Origin: Gammaproteobacteria bacterium 50_400_T64
GTDB lineage: Bacteria > Pseudomonadota > Gammaproteobacteria > Pseudomonadales > Porticoccaceae
NCBI GenBank assembly: GCA_002162755.1
Contig: MAAS01000010.1
Span: 1-64,000, forward strand
Direction: 5' to 3'
DNA: 64,000 bases
In this document: positions 1 to 8,703 of the stretch, piece after piece
Layout of the letters: every line of letters starts with the position of its first letter
Numbering within the stretch: the first letter of the stretch is position 1
Notes under the pieces: generated by a model
Told to the model about the DNA's origin: nothing
Seen by the model: the letters and a program-made list of their open reading frames with translations, nothing else
Databases searched by the model: none
Translations under genes and position numbers: made by a program

Positions 1-839
1 ACGGCTGGCCCGGCTCTATGGTCGAATTCCAGAAAGTGATTGGCCCTTTAATCGACCCGGTGGCCCACGGTGGCAATGCTGAAGATGCCTTTCATGTGGT
101 TTGCCCCGCCCTGCCCGGCTATGGTTTTTCCGGTAAGCCCGCAAATACTGGCTGGAGCATTGAGAAAATTGCCGAGACCTGGAATCAGCTGATGCTGAGA
201 CTCGGCTACGATAAGTATTTCGCCCAGGGTGGTGACTGGGGTGCGGCGGTGACGGCCGCTATTGGCATGCAGAATCTGGGCAACTGTCAGGCCATTCATC
301 TCAATATGGTGATTGTTGAACCCGACCCGGCAACCCTGAATGACCTCACGCCGCTGGAGCAAAGTGCTCTCGCGGGCATGCAGCACTATCAGGATCACGA
401 TTCGGGCTATTCAAAGCAGCAAAGTACTCGCCCCCAGACCGTGGGTTACGGTTTGAGTGACTCACCCGTCGGACAGATGGCCTGGATACTGGAAAAGTAC
501 TGGGCGTGGATGGATTGCGATGGCCACCCGGAAAACGTACTCAGCAAAGACGAACTGCTCGACAATATTATGCTCTACTGGTGTAACGCCAGTGCCGCCT
601 CCTCCGCCCGTCTCTACTGGGAAAGCTTTAATGATTTGTCGCGGGACGAAATTGTTCTCGCTACCGGCTGCAGTGTCTATCCGAAGGAGATATTCCGCGC
701 TTCACGGCGCTGGGCGGAACGGCGCTTTAAAGATCTCATCCACTGGAATGAGTTAGACAAGGGCGGACACTTTGCCGCCTTTGAAGTACCAGAAACCTTT
801 ATTAAGGAAGTTCGCAACTGCTTTCGCACGCTCCGCTAA
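1..839 (+). CDS. epoxide hydrolase (alpha/beta hydrolase), 5' truncated by window edge
   Basis: This gene is open at the window start. The reading frame already encodes GWPGS, the end of the HGWPGS oxyanion-hole motif of EHN-type epoxide hydrolases, just before the first internal ATG at 18, so that ATG is not the true start and roughly 100 N-terminal residues are missing. The nucleophile is the Asp of QGGDWG (about codon 73 after that ATG). The catalytic His is in KGGHFAAFEVPE near the C-terminus. The family opens epoxides to diols with an Asp-His-acid triad, in the cytoplasm. The region before the His (SVYPKEIFR, WAERRF) also fits the family. The physiological substrate cannot be read from sequence. 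A hairpin terminator follows, so this is the last gene of its transcript. Confidence 0.85.
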   Translation, partial: GWPGSMVEFQKVIGPLIDPVAHGGNAEDAFHVVCPALPGYGFSGKPANTGWSIEKIAETWNQLMLRLGYDKYFAQGGDWGAAVTAAIGMQNLGNCQAIHLNMVIVEPDPATLNDLTPLEQSALAGMQHYQDHDSGYSKQQSTRPQTVGYGLSDSPVGQMAWILEKYWAWMDCDGHPENVLSKDELLDNIMLYWCNASAASSARLYWESFNDLSRDEIVLATGCSVYPKEIFRASRRWAERRFKDLIHWNELDKGGHFAAFEVPETFIKEVRNCFRTLR

Positions 840-863
840 CGATAAACGGCGATCATTATCGAT

Positions 864-905
864 AGAACCCTGTTGTGATCAGCTCTCAGCAGGGCTCTAC
901 TTTTT
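864..905 (+). terminator. rho-independent terminator after epoxide hydrolase
   Basis: A 12-bp stem (AGAACCCTGTTG with CAGCAGGGCTCT, two G-U pairs) encloses an 11-nt loop and is followed by ACTTTTTAA. It lies 25 nt past the stop codon. Confidence 0.7.
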
Positions 906-964
906 AATCCCTCTTAGAGACTTCCTATGCAACAGCCTGTAGGTAAGTGGCAAATACCCAGCCG

Positions 965-1463
965 TCAACAATCGGACTCTACCGGGGGCTCTATGCGCTG
1001 GGGCATCGGTGACTCAAGTCCTGGCCTTGACTCCCCGGGCGCCAACCAAAGCGCCCCTTCGGCAGAGCGACGTCGCACCAAACCCGCGAGTGTTCGTTTC
1101 TTTCCCATTGCTGGATCCGTGGCTTTTACCCAGCGGCAAAGTTCTGTGGGCACCGCATCGTAATCACTCAGATTGAGCTTTTTCAGCAAGGTGCTGACAC
1201 CCCGCTTAGCCGGCGAAACTGGCTAAGGCGGCAGACAGCGGCACTGTTACCAAGCGTTCAACACTCGTCGCGGCAGACTCCATGTCTTTGCTCAGCAACT
1301 CTTCCGCTGTCGTCTTATTGATGCACGGACCTTCAGCGACATCATCACCGATGTGACCATAGCCAATGGTCAGAACTCCGGCGGGGAAAATATAGGCATC
1401 GGCATAAAAGCCTTCGAAACTTTTGAGAAAATCCAGGCCGGCCTGATTAATTTCTCGAGACAT
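965..1463 (-). pseudogene. degraded phage-type lysozyme (GH24 endolysin)
   Basis: Two minus-strand reading frames together make one GH24 lysozyme. The 5' part starts at the ATG at 1463 (MSREINQAGLDFLKSFEG) and carries the catalytic Glu in KSFEGF and the family motif LTIGYGH; it runs to ALASFAG and then a stop at about 1206. The 3' part is in another frame and encodes STLLKKLNLSDYDAVP, LCRWVKA and GLVRRRSAEGALW, the usual C-terminal half. About ten residues (the usual SFAFNVG segment) are lost at the junction together with the frame, so this is a deletion rather than a single base error. It looks like a prophage remnant; no other phage gene is nearby. Confidence 0.8.
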
Positions 1464-1688
1464 GCTTTCTTTCTTGAAAAATAAATAACCCTCATGGTAT
1501 TGACCAACACTATGAAAACACCCAATAAAAAACATTGAACTTTACTGAAAATGTTTTTGATAAAGATCTTGCTATTGCAACAAACAAAATTACACTGGCA
1601 AGCTCTTTAGTCGCTTTTGTTCTGGAGAGAAGTTTTATTTAAAATAACTTTTAAGGTTTATCGCCTTAATTACAAGGAGAAGTATTCT

Positions 1689-2498
1689 ATGTCTATATTG
1701 AAACGTTTAATAATGGTCAGCTTTCTGGCTTGCAGTCTGATCGTCGCCACAAGCGCCCTGGCGGGTGACACCCTGAAGCGAATTGTCGATGCCAAAGTAT
1801 TAAAAGTTGGTATGTCTGCAGATCAGCCACCAATGAATGGCGTCAGTAAATCGGGCAAGTACATGGGCTACGACGTAGACCTTGCTGCATCACTGGCCGT
1901 TGCGATGAAAGTTAAACTCGAAATCGTCAAGATCCCTTTTGGTGATCTCATATCGAGCCTCGAAAAAGGCAAAATTGATATGATTGCCTCCGGCATGGCC
2001 ATTACCCCAGAACGCACCCTGAAAGTTTCCTTCGTGGGTCCTTATAGAATGTCCGGAAAATCGATACTGACCAAGGATTCTGTACTAGCAAAAATCACTT
2101 CTAGCGCAGAGTTTAATCGTAAAGATCTTAAATTCGTTGCGCTGAAAAACTCGACCAGCGCCTCGTTCATCGCTGTCGCGGCGCCCGATGCCGGTTTAAT
2201 TGAAGTCACTGATTACGAAGAAGGTGTGGCGTTGATTATCGATGGCAAAGCGGATGCGATGGTTGCCGATATGCCAGCCTGTGTGCTCTCCGTTTTACGT
2301 CATCCCGAAGCCGGTCTCACCACCCTGAGTAAGCCGGTAACAATGGAGGCCTTCGGTATTGCCGTGAGCAAGAAGGACCCTCAATTCCTCAACCTGGTCG
2401 ACAACTATCTGGATACTTATACCAAGGCCGGTCTGCTAGACACCTTGAACAGCAAGTGGTTTGTGGATAAGAGCTGGCTCGCGGCGCTGGCTCACTAA
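1689..2498 (+). CDS. periplasmic substrate-binding protein, amino-acid (PAAT) type
   Basis: The 269-residue protein begins with a signal peptide (MSILKRLIMVSFLACS, cleavage near ALAG). A bacterial extracellular solute-binding family 3 fold follows: LKRIVDAKVLKVGMSADQPP, GYDVDLAASLA, and IDMIASGMAITPERTLKVSF. Such proteins usually bind polar amino acids and deliver them to an ABC permease. No permease or ATPase gene lies beside it, so it is an orphan here. The ATG at 1689 was chosen because AAGGAGA lies 8 nt upstream; an in-frame extension to 1617 would place charged residues before the signal peptide. The ligand is unknown. Confidence 0.8.
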   Translation: MSILKRLIMVSFLACSLIVATSALAGDTLKRIVDAKVLKVGMSADQPPMNGVSKSGKYMGYDVDLAASLAVAMKVKLEIVKIPFGDLISSLEKGKIDMIASGMAITPERTLKVSFVGPYRMSGKSILTKDSVLAKITSSAEFNRKDLKFVALKNSTSASFIAVAAPDAGLIEVTDYEEGVALIIDGKADAMVADMPACVLSVLRHPEAGLTTLSKPVTMEAFGIAVSKKDPQFLNLVDNYLDTYTKAGLLDTLNSKWFVDKSWLAALAH

Positions 2499-2513
2499 GC
2501 CCGCGTAATCCTC

Positions 2514-2542
2514 AAAGGGTCGCTGATACGCGGCCCTTTTTT
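2514..2542 (+). terminator. rho-independent terminator
   Basis: AAAGGGTCGC and GCGGCCCTTT pair around a 6-nt loop, followed by a run of T, 15 nt after the binding-protein stop codon. Confidence 0.8.
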
Positions 2543-2586
2543 ATTAACACCGCTTTAAAATACGTCCTTCATAAAAGAACTCACAT

Positions 2587-2622
2587 AAAAAAACCCCGGC
2601 CACTATTCGGACCGGGGTTTTT
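2587..2622. terminator. bidirectional terminator between convergent genes
   Basis: A perfect AAAAACCCCGG / CCGGGGTTTTT stem with flanking A and T runs sits between the plus-strand binding protein and the minus-strand dehydrogenase operon. It can terminate both, and is the likely end of the five-gene ACAD transcript. Confidence 0.75.
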
Positions 2623-2677
2623 AATATCAAACGACGTTATCTATGCACCAGTAAGACATGGCTTAGTAGGGCATGCA

Positions 2678-3841
2678 TCAATAGGACTTGGGCAAACCCA
2701 TCACGTGCTGGGCGATGTAATTCAGCACCATTTCACTATTCAGCGGCGCTGTTTTCAGCAAACGAGCGACCGGGTAAAGATCAAAAATACCGTATTCCTT
2801 GGTAAAACCATTGCCGCCAAAACACTGTAACGAGGCATCAATGGCATGCATTGCCGCTTCTGCGCCCGAGTACTTGGACATATTTGCCTCTGCACCACAG
2901 GGCTCGCCATTGTCGAACAGACTGGCCGCTTTAAGGGTCATCAGCGATGACATTTCAATTTCAGTTTTCGCCTTCGCCAAGGGGTGTTGTAAGGCCTGAT
3001 AGGCACCTATCGGGCCATTGAAAACCACACGCTCATTGGCGTATTCAACCGCCCTCTCCATCGCATAGCGTCCTAAACCGTTGGCTACGGCGGCGAGAAT
3101 AATACGCTCGGGATTCAGTGATTCAAAGAGAATATCAAAACCCTTGCCGACTTCGCCCAGCACGTGTTCCGGGCCAATATCAACATCATCAAAAAACACT
3201 TGATACTGTAATTCGGGAATGGGAATGCTGACATCAATGGGCTGTACGGAAACGCCGGGGGCTTTTCTGTCAACGATTAAAATCGTAAAGCCATCGGTCT
3301 TGCGATCAACCTCATCAAAGGCCTTATTGCGGCTGACGACCAGCATGTAGTCGGAGCCACCGGCATCGGTGATAAAGGTTTTGGCACCATTTAATTTATA
3401 GCGACCATCACCCGTTTCTCTGATCATGGTGTTGGTTTTCATGGTATTGGTACCGGCAGTCGGCTCGGTAATGGCAAAGCAAAAGCGAATATCACCTCGA
3501 CAACCCGCCGGTAAATACTTTTGTTTTTGCTCTTCTGTACCGTGCTCACCAATGGGGCCCAGGGACATGGTTGCGCCAACCACCAGGCTCAACAAGGGTA
3601 TACCCTGGTTGGACAAACCCTCCTGAAAGAGCACCATTTCGGTCATACCCAGGCCCGCACCACCGTAGGCTTCGGGCACCATAAGGCCGACAAAGCCATC
3701 ATCCGCTACTTTTTGATACATGGCCGTGGGGAACTCGTTGCGCTCGGCACAATCCGTCCAGTACTTACGATCGAAATCTTTAGCAAGATTTGTCCCGTAT
3801 TGGTAAATCATTTCCTGCTCTTCGCTAAGATTAAAATCCAT
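2678..3841 (-). CDS. acyl-CoA dehydrogenase paralogue 1 (last gene of five-gene array)
   Basis: This 387-residue FAD-dependent acyl-CoA dehydrogenase has the N-terminal helical domain (MDFNLSEEQEMIYQYG), the flavin-binding strand motif RFCFAITEPTAGTNTMK, the middle beta domain ending in FFDDVDIGPEHVLGEVGKGF, and the C-terminal helical domain with QCFGGNGFTKEYG. The family oxidises acyl-CoA to 2-enoyl-CoA and passes electrons to ETF. The ATG at 3841 has GGAG 7-9 nt upstream and gives exactly the length of its four paralogues; the longer frame to 3928 would overlap the preceding gene. At the usual catalytic Glu position (YEGTSE in MCAD-type enzymes) it reads KTAPLNSEM, that is Pro in place of Glu. 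Substrate unknown. Confidence 0.9.
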   Translation of the reverse strand: MDFNLSEEQEMIYQYGTNLAKDFDRKYWTDCAERNEFPTAMYQKVADDGFVGLMVPEAYGGAGLGMTEMVLFQEGLSNQGIPLLSLVVGATMSLGPIGEHGTEEQKQKYLPAGCRGDIRFCFAITEPTAGTNTMKTNTMIRETGDGRYKLNGAKTFITDAGGSDYMLVVSRNKAFDEVDRKTDGFTILIVDRKAPGVSVQPIDVSIPIPELQYQVFFDDVDIGPEHVLGEVGKGFDILFESLNPERIILAAVANGLGRYAMERAVEYANERVVFNGPIGAYQALQHPLAKAKTEIEMSSLMTLKAASLFDNGEPCGAEANMSKYSGAEAAMHAIDASLQCFGGNGFTKEYGIFDLYPVARLLKTAPLNSEMVLNYIAQHVMGLPKSY

Positions 3842-3893
3842 TATCAACTCCAATAAGTCTGCCGTCATTAAACGGCTCTGTTGTAAAAACCCA

Positions 3894-5057
3894 TTAATAG
3901 GAACGTGGCAAACCAAGCACATGTTCACCGATATAGTTCAAGATCATTTCACTATTCAGTGGTGCTGTTTTAAAGAGGCGAACCATCGGGTAAATATCAA
4001 AGATACCGTATTCCTTGGTAAAGCCATTGCCACCAAAACATTGCAGCGAGGCATCGACAGCGTGTAATGCCGCTTCTGCCGCCGCGTATTTCGCCATATT
4101 CGATTCGCCACCACAGGCTTCGCCGCGATCAAACAGCCATGCCGCTTTACGGGTCATCAATGAAGCCAGTTCAATTTCGGTTTTTGCTTTGGCCAGCGGG
4201 TGCTGCAATGCTTGATAAGCGCCAATAGGGCCGTTAAAGACCACGCGGTCATTGGCATATTCGACCGCTCTTTCCATCGCATAGCGACCAACGCCCGTGC
4301 AAATAGCACCGACGAGTACACGCTCTGGATTAAGGGATTCGAAAAGAATATTAAAGCCCTTGCCGACTTCGCCGAGCACATGCTCTGGGCCAAGTTCGAC
4401 ATCGTCAAAAAACACTTCGTATTGCAGCTCGGGAATGGGGATGCTAACCGGTATTTGATTCGCCGTAACGCCCTTCGCTTTAGTGTCAACAATGAACAGT
4501 GTGAAGCCATCAGTTTTACGCTCGACCTCGGTGTGCGGCGTGGTACGTGCAACAACCAATGCGTAATCAGATTCAACAAAGTCGGTAATAAAGGTTTTAT
4601 TACCATTTAACTTAAAACGGCCATCGGGTGTTCGCTTAGCGATAGTCGTTGCTTTAATGGTATTGGTGCCGGCACCCGACTCGGTAATAGCAAAACAAAA
4701 ACGGGTTTTACCCGCACAGGCATCGGGTAAATACTGTTGCTTTTGCTCTTCTGTACCGTGGTCACCAATCGGTGCCATCGACATGGTGGCACCGATCACC
4801 AGGCTTAACAGTGGAATACCCTGGTTCGACAGGCCCTCCATAAACAGATCCATTTCGACCAGTCCCAAGCCAGCACCACCGTAGGCTTCGGGCACCATGG
4901 TGCCAACAAAGCCATCGGCGGCGACTTGTTTGTACATTTCTTCGGGGAAGCGCCCTTCGTCAGCACACGCCATCCAGTACTTACGATCGTAAGACTTGAC
5001 CAAACTTTGGCCGTAGTCATAAATCATGTTTTGTTCGTCGCTAAGGGAAAAATCCAT
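3894..5057 (-). CDS. acyl-CoA dehydrogenase paralogue 2
   Basis: This 387-residue ACAD is collinear with its neighbours without gaps: MDFSLSDEQNMIYDYG at the start, RFCFAITESGAGTNTIK in the flavin-binding region, NERVVFNGPIGAYQ-type helix G sequence (NDRVVFNGPIGAYQALQH) and QCFGGNGFTKEYG near the end. It lies 52 nt upstream of paralogue 1 in the same orientation, so the two are surely co-transcribed. The C-terminus reads KTAPLNSEMILNYIGEHV, again with Pro where the canonical catalytic Glu is expected. It is clearly closest to the other four in this array, which suggests origin by tandem duplication followed by divergence. Confidence 0.9.
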   Translation of the reverse strand: MDFSLSDEQNMIYDYGQSLVKSYDRKYWMACADEGRFPEEMYKQVAADGFVGTMVPEAYGGAGLGLVEMDLFMEGLSNQGIPLLSLVIGATMSMAPIGDHGTEEQKQQYLPDACAGKTRFCFAITESGAGTNTIKATTIAKRTPDGRFKLNGNKTFITDFVESDYALVVARTTPHTEVERKTDGFTLFIVDTKAKGVTANQIPVSIPIPELQYEVFFDDVELGPEHVLGEVGKGFNILFESLNPERVLVGAICTGVGRYAMERAVEYANDRVVFNGPIGAYQALQHPLAKAKTEIELASLMTRKAAWLFDRGEACGGESNMAKYAAAEAALHAVDASLQCFGGNGFTKEYGIFDIYPMVRLFKTAPLNSEMILNYIGEHVLGLPRSY

Positions 5058-5128
5058 AAAGCATTATCTCTTGGTTAATCTCATTATGATTGAAAAGGGC
5101 ATTGCCACAGGCATTAATGAATGCGCCT

Positions 5129-6292
5129 TTAATAAGAACGCGGCAAACCCATCACATGTTCGCCAATATAATTAAGTACCATTTCGTTATTTAAAGGTGC
5201 CGTTTTGAACAGGCGCACCATCGGATAAATATCAAAAATACCGTATTCTTTCGTAAATCCATTACCGCCAAAACACTGCAGAGAAGCATCGACAGCATGA
5301 ATGGATGCCTCAGCCGCAGCACATTTGGCCATATTGGATTCGGCACCACAGTGCTCGCCACGGTCGAATAACCAGGCCGCCTTACGGGTCATTAATGAGG
5401 CCATTTCGATTTCGGTTTTAGCCTTAGCCAGTGGATGCTGCAAAGCTTGATAAGCCCCGATGGGGCCGTTAAACACCACACGATCATTGGCGTATGCCAC
5501 CGCTTTATCCATGGCAAAGCGGCCGAGGCCAGCGCCAATAGCGCCGACCATAATACGTTCGGGGTTGAGACATTCAAAAAGAATTTCAAAGCCCTTGTCC
5601 ACTTCGCCCAGTACATCTTCAGGGCCGAGATCGACATCATCAAAAAACACCTGATACTGCATTTCGGGAATCGGTGCGCTAACAGGAATTGGCTGGGCTT
5701 CAATGCCTTTTGCTTTTGTGTCGACAATAAATAAAGTAAAACCATCCGTCTTTTTTGCCGCGTCATCGAGACTGGTGGTACGCGAAACAACTAATGCGTA
5801 ATCAGATTCAACGAAGTCGGTAATAAAGGTTTTATTGCCATTGAGTTTAAAGCGACCCTCTGCCGTTTTTGTCGCAAAGGTCTTTGCCTTCATCGTATTG
5901 GTGCCAGCATCTGCCTCGGTGATGGCAAAACAGAAACGGGTTTTACCCGCACAGGCATCGGGTAGGTAACGCTGCTTTTGCTCCTCTGTCCCGTGGTCAC
6001 CAATGGGGCCCATCGACATCACCGAGCCGATAACATAGGTTAATAGTGGAATACCGTTGTTTGCCAGGCCTTCCGTAAACAGCTCCATTTCAAGCAAGCC
6101 TAAACCCGCGCCGCCATAAGCCTCTGGCACCATGGTGCCGACGAAGCCATCTTGTGCTGACTGCTGATACATTTCTGCGGGGAAGGCATTGCGCTCGGCG
6201 CATTCCATCCAATATTTACGATCATAGGTTTTGGCTAGACTATTGCCATACTCGTAGATCATTTTATGTTCGTCGGATAAATTAAAATCCAT
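5129..6292 (-). CDS. acyl-CoA dehydrogenase paralogue 3
   Basis: This 387-residue ACAD starts MDFNLSDEHKMIYEYG with GGAG about 9 nt before the ATG. It has the flavin motif RFCFAITEADAGTNTMK, and FFDDVDLGPEDVLGEVDKGF where the paralogues read PEHVLGEVGKGF. Helix G reads GRFAMDKAVAYANDRVVF. The catalytic-Glu region is KTAPLNNEMVLNYIGEHV. It is separated by 71 nt from paralogue 2. The AMAKC (rather than AKY/AKF) segment and the LLTYVIGSVM stretch in the acyl-binding domain differ from the paralogues, so its substrate range may differ; that is inference. Confidence 0.9.
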   Translation of the reverse strand: MDFNLSDEHKMIYEYGNSLAKTYDRKYWMECAERNAFPAEMYQQSAQDGFVGTMVPEAYGGAGLGLLEMELFTEGLANNGIPLLTYVIGSVMSMGPIGDHGTEEQKQRYLPDACAGKTRFCFAITEADAGTNTMKAKTFATKTAEGRFKLNGNKTFITDFVESDYALVVSRTTSLDDAAKKTDGFTLFIVDTKAKGIEAQPIPVSAPIPEMQYQVFFDDVDLGPEDVLGEVDKGFEILFECLNPERIMVGAIGAGLGRFAMDKAVAYANDRVVFNGPIGAYQALQHPLAKAKTEIEMASLMTRKAAWLFDRGEHCGAESNMAKCAAAEASIHAVDASLQCFGGNGFTKEYGIFDIYPMVRLFKTAPLNNEMVLNYIGEHVMGLPRSY

Positions 6293-6332
6293 TGATCAAA
6301 TCTCCAAAGATAGGACGGTGTGTTTATAAGGA

Positions 6333-7496
6333 TTAATAACTACGGGGCAAGCCGAGGACGTACTCAGCGACGTAGTTAAGTACCATTTCATTATTTAGCG
6401 GAATTGTTTTCAGTAAGCGCGCCAGAGGGTAGAGATCAAAAATGCCGTATTCCGCAGTAAAACCGTTACCACCAAAACATTGCAGCGAAGCATCAATTGC
6501 ATGGCAGGCGGCTTCGGCAGCGGCAAACTTGGCCATATTCGATTCACCACCGCAGGACTCACCTTTATCAAATAGCCAGGCGGCTTTTTTGGCCATTAAA
6601 GAGGCTAGTTCGATTTCAGTTTTCGCCTTCGCCAAAGGGTGTTGCAGTGCCTGATAAGCCCCGATGGGGCCATTAAAGACGACTCGCTCATTGGCATATT
6701 CGACCGCTCTGTCCATCGCATAACGGCCCAGCCCGGCACAAATAAAACCGACCAGAATACGTTCAGGATTAAGCGCGTCAAACAGTACGCGGAAACCTTT
6801 GCCCACCTCACCGAGCACATGTTCAGGGCCGACATCGACATCGTCGAAGAAAACCTGGTACTGCACTTCGGGAATTTTAATGCTGACCGGGATGGGATGC
6901 ATCTCAATACCCTTTGCCTTAGTAGGCACAATAAACAGGGTAAAACCGTCGGTGCTACGTTCAACTTCAGTGTGAGGAGTAGTGCGTGTTACCACCAGCA
7001 TAAAGTCAGATTCGGCTGCGTCGGTAATAAAGGTTTTACCACCATTAATTTTAAAGCGGCCATCACTAGTTGCTTTGGCGATGGTATTGGTTTTAATGGT
7101 GTTAGTGCCGGCGTTAGGCTCGGTAATAGCAAAGCAAAAACGGGTTTTACCACTGCACGCATCAGGCAAATACTGCTGTTTTTGTTCTTCGGTGCCAAAG
7201 CTTGAGATCAGGCTCAGACCCATGGTGGCACCAATCACCAGACTTAGCAGAGGGATGCCCTGCTCGGAAAGCCCCTCGTTTAACAAACCCATTTCCATCA
7301 TGCCAAGACCGGAACCACCGTAGGCCTCGGGCACCATAACGCCGACGAAGCCATCCTGGGCAACCTGCTGATACATGTCAGTGGGAAAGCGTGCCTTGTC
7401 GGCGTATTCCAGCCAATGCTTGCGATCAAAGGTTTTCGCTAAATTAGCGCCATAGCCGTAGATCATCTGCTGTTCTTCGGAAAGGGAAAAATCCAT
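6333..7496 (-). CDS. acyl-CoA dehydrogenase paralogue 4
   Basis: This 387-residue ACAD is 40 nt from paralogue 3. It begins MDFSLSEEQQMIYGYG, carries RFCFAITEPNAGTNTIK and FFDDVDVGPEHVLGEVGKGF, and ends YVLGLPRSY like its neighbours. Distinguishing changes are LSLISSFGTEEQ where the others have MSMGPIGDHGTEEQ, GGNGFTAEYG for GGNGFTKEYG, and KTIPLNNEM at the catalytic-Glu region. It belongs to the same operon. Whether these paralogues form homotetramers or mixed tetramers, as with steroid-degradation ACADs in Actinobacteria, cannot be seen here. Confidence 0.9.
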   Translation of the reverse strand: MDFSLSEEQQMIYGYGANLAKTFDRKHWLEYADKARFPTDMYQQVAQDGFVGVMVPEAYGGSGLGMMEMGLLNEGLSEQGIPLLSLVIGATMGLSLISSFGTEEQKQQYLPDACSGKTRFCFAITEPNAGTNTIKTNTIAKATSDGRFKINGGKTFITDAAESDFMLVVTRTTPHTEVERSTDGFTLFIVPTKAKGIEMHPIPVSIKIPEVQYQVFFDDVDVGPEHVLGEVGKGFRVLFDALNPERILVGFICAGLGRYAMDRAVEYANERVVFNGPIGAYQALQHPLAKAKTEIELASLMAKKAAWLFDKGESCGGESNMAKFAAAEAACHAIDASLQCFGGNGFTAEYGIFDLYPLARLLKTIPLNNEMVLNYVAEYVLGLPRSY

Positions 7497-7539
7497 CGTC
7501 TACACTCTACTCGGTTGGTGATTTAGTCTCGGGGGAAGT

Positions 7540-8703
7540 TTAGTACGAACGCGGTAAGCCCATCACGTGTTCAGCAATATAGTTGTGAATCATCTCATTA
7601 TTAATGGGCGCTGTTTTGGTCAAACGCACCAAGGGATAGAGGTCAAAAATACCGTATTCTTTGGTGAAGCCGTTGCCACCAAAGCACTGCAAAGAAGCAT
7701 CCACCGCCTTGATACCGGCTTCGGATGCCGCCAGCTTGGCCATATTCGCCTCAGCTCCACAGGGCTCACCTTTGTCAAACAGCCAGGCCGCCTTACGCGC
7801 CATTAATGATGCCATTTCAATTTCAGTTTTTGCTATCGCCAGGGGATGCTGCAAAGCCTGATAGGCACCGATGGGACCATTAAACACCACTCGATCATTA
7901 GCATAGGCGACGGCTTTATCCATAGCAAAGCGACCGATGCCGGTACAGATAGCACCACCAAGTATGCGCTCGGGGTTGAGCGAGTCGAAGAGGATATTAA
8001 AGCCTTTGCCGACTTCACCGAGGACATTCTCCGGCCCCAACTCCACGTCATCAAAAAATACCTGATACTGCAATTCGGGCAGGGAAATACTCACAGGAAT
8101 GGGCTGCATCTCTACGCCCTTGGCTTTAGTCGGCACGATGAACAGGGTAAAGCCGTCTGTCTTACGCTTGGTTTCGCTCAGTGGTGTCGTACGTGCCACA
8201 ACCAAGGCATAGTCTGATTCTGCCGCATCGGTAATAAAGGTTTTGTTCCCGCTCAGCTTAAAGCCACCCTGCCCCGTCGGCTTGGCAAGAGTGCCAATAT
8301 TGATGGTATTAGTACCGGCGTTAGCCTCAGTAATGGCAAAGCAAAAACGAATGTCGCCCTTACAGGCAGCAGGTAAATAATTACTGCGCTGCTCGTCGCT
8401 ACCGTGTTCCGCCAGTACGGACATCGTCATGCAAGCACCGACCACCAAGCTCAAAAGGGGAATGCCCTCATTGGCGATGCCTTCCTGAAACAGCAGCATT
8501 TCGAGCATGCCCAAACCGGCACCACCAAAAGCCTCGGGAACCATAGTACCTAAAAAGCCATCGTCAGCAACTTGCTGGTACATTTCTTCGGGGAAGCGGT
8601 GAATGGCTGCATTTTCCATCCAGTAAGCACGGTCATAGGTCTTGCTCAGACTCTTGCCGTATTCATGAATCATGCGCTGTTCTTCGGTTATATTGAAATC
8701 CAC
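7540..8703 (-). CDS. acyl-CoA dehydrogenase paralogue 5 (first gene of the operon, GTG start)
   Basis: This is the promoter-proximal member of the array. The start is taken at the GTG at 8703 because AGGAG lies 5 nt upstream and because it yields VDFNITEEQRMIHEYG, aligned residue for residue with the MDF starts of the other four and giving the same 387 residues. A longer frame to another GTG at 8736 lacks a ribosome-binding site. Flavin motif: RFCFAITEANAGTNTIN. The C-terminus is KTAPINNEMIHNYIAEHVMG. The acyl-binding domain carries VVGACMTMSVLAEHGSDEQ, differing from its paralogues. The 43-nt gap to paralogue 4 implies one transcript. Confidence 0.9.
   Translation of the reverse strand: MDFNITEEQRMIHEYGKSLSKTYDRAYWMENAAIHRFPEEMYQQVADDGFLGTMVPEAFGGAGLGMLEMLLFQEGIANEGIPLLSLVVGACMTMSVLAEHGSDEQRSNYLPAACKGDIRFCFAITEANAGTNTINIGTLAKPTGQGGFKLSGNKTFITDAAESDYALVVARTTPLSETKRKTDGFTLFIVPTKAKGVEMQPIPVSISLPELQYQVFFDDVELGPENVLGEVGKGFNILFDSLNPERILGGAICTGIGRFAMDKAVAYANDRVVFNGPIGAYQALQHPLAIAKTEIEMASLMARKAAWLFDKGEPCGAEANMAKLAASEAGIKAVDASLQCFGGNGFTKEYGIFDLYPLVRLTKTAPINNEMIHNYIAEHVMGLPRSY

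Noticed and set aside
927-1163. 78-codon plus-strand frame at the lysozyme remnant
   Set aside because: It is the antisense of the GH24 C-terminal half, whose minus-strand translation has clear lysozyme motifs.
6639-7205. 188-codon plus-strand frame antisense to an ACAD gene (similar frames at 4200-4610, 5435-5734, 7846-8217)
   Set aside because: They recur at the same relative place in each paralogue because the opposite-strand coding sequence is conserved; none has a domain or a ribosome-binding site.
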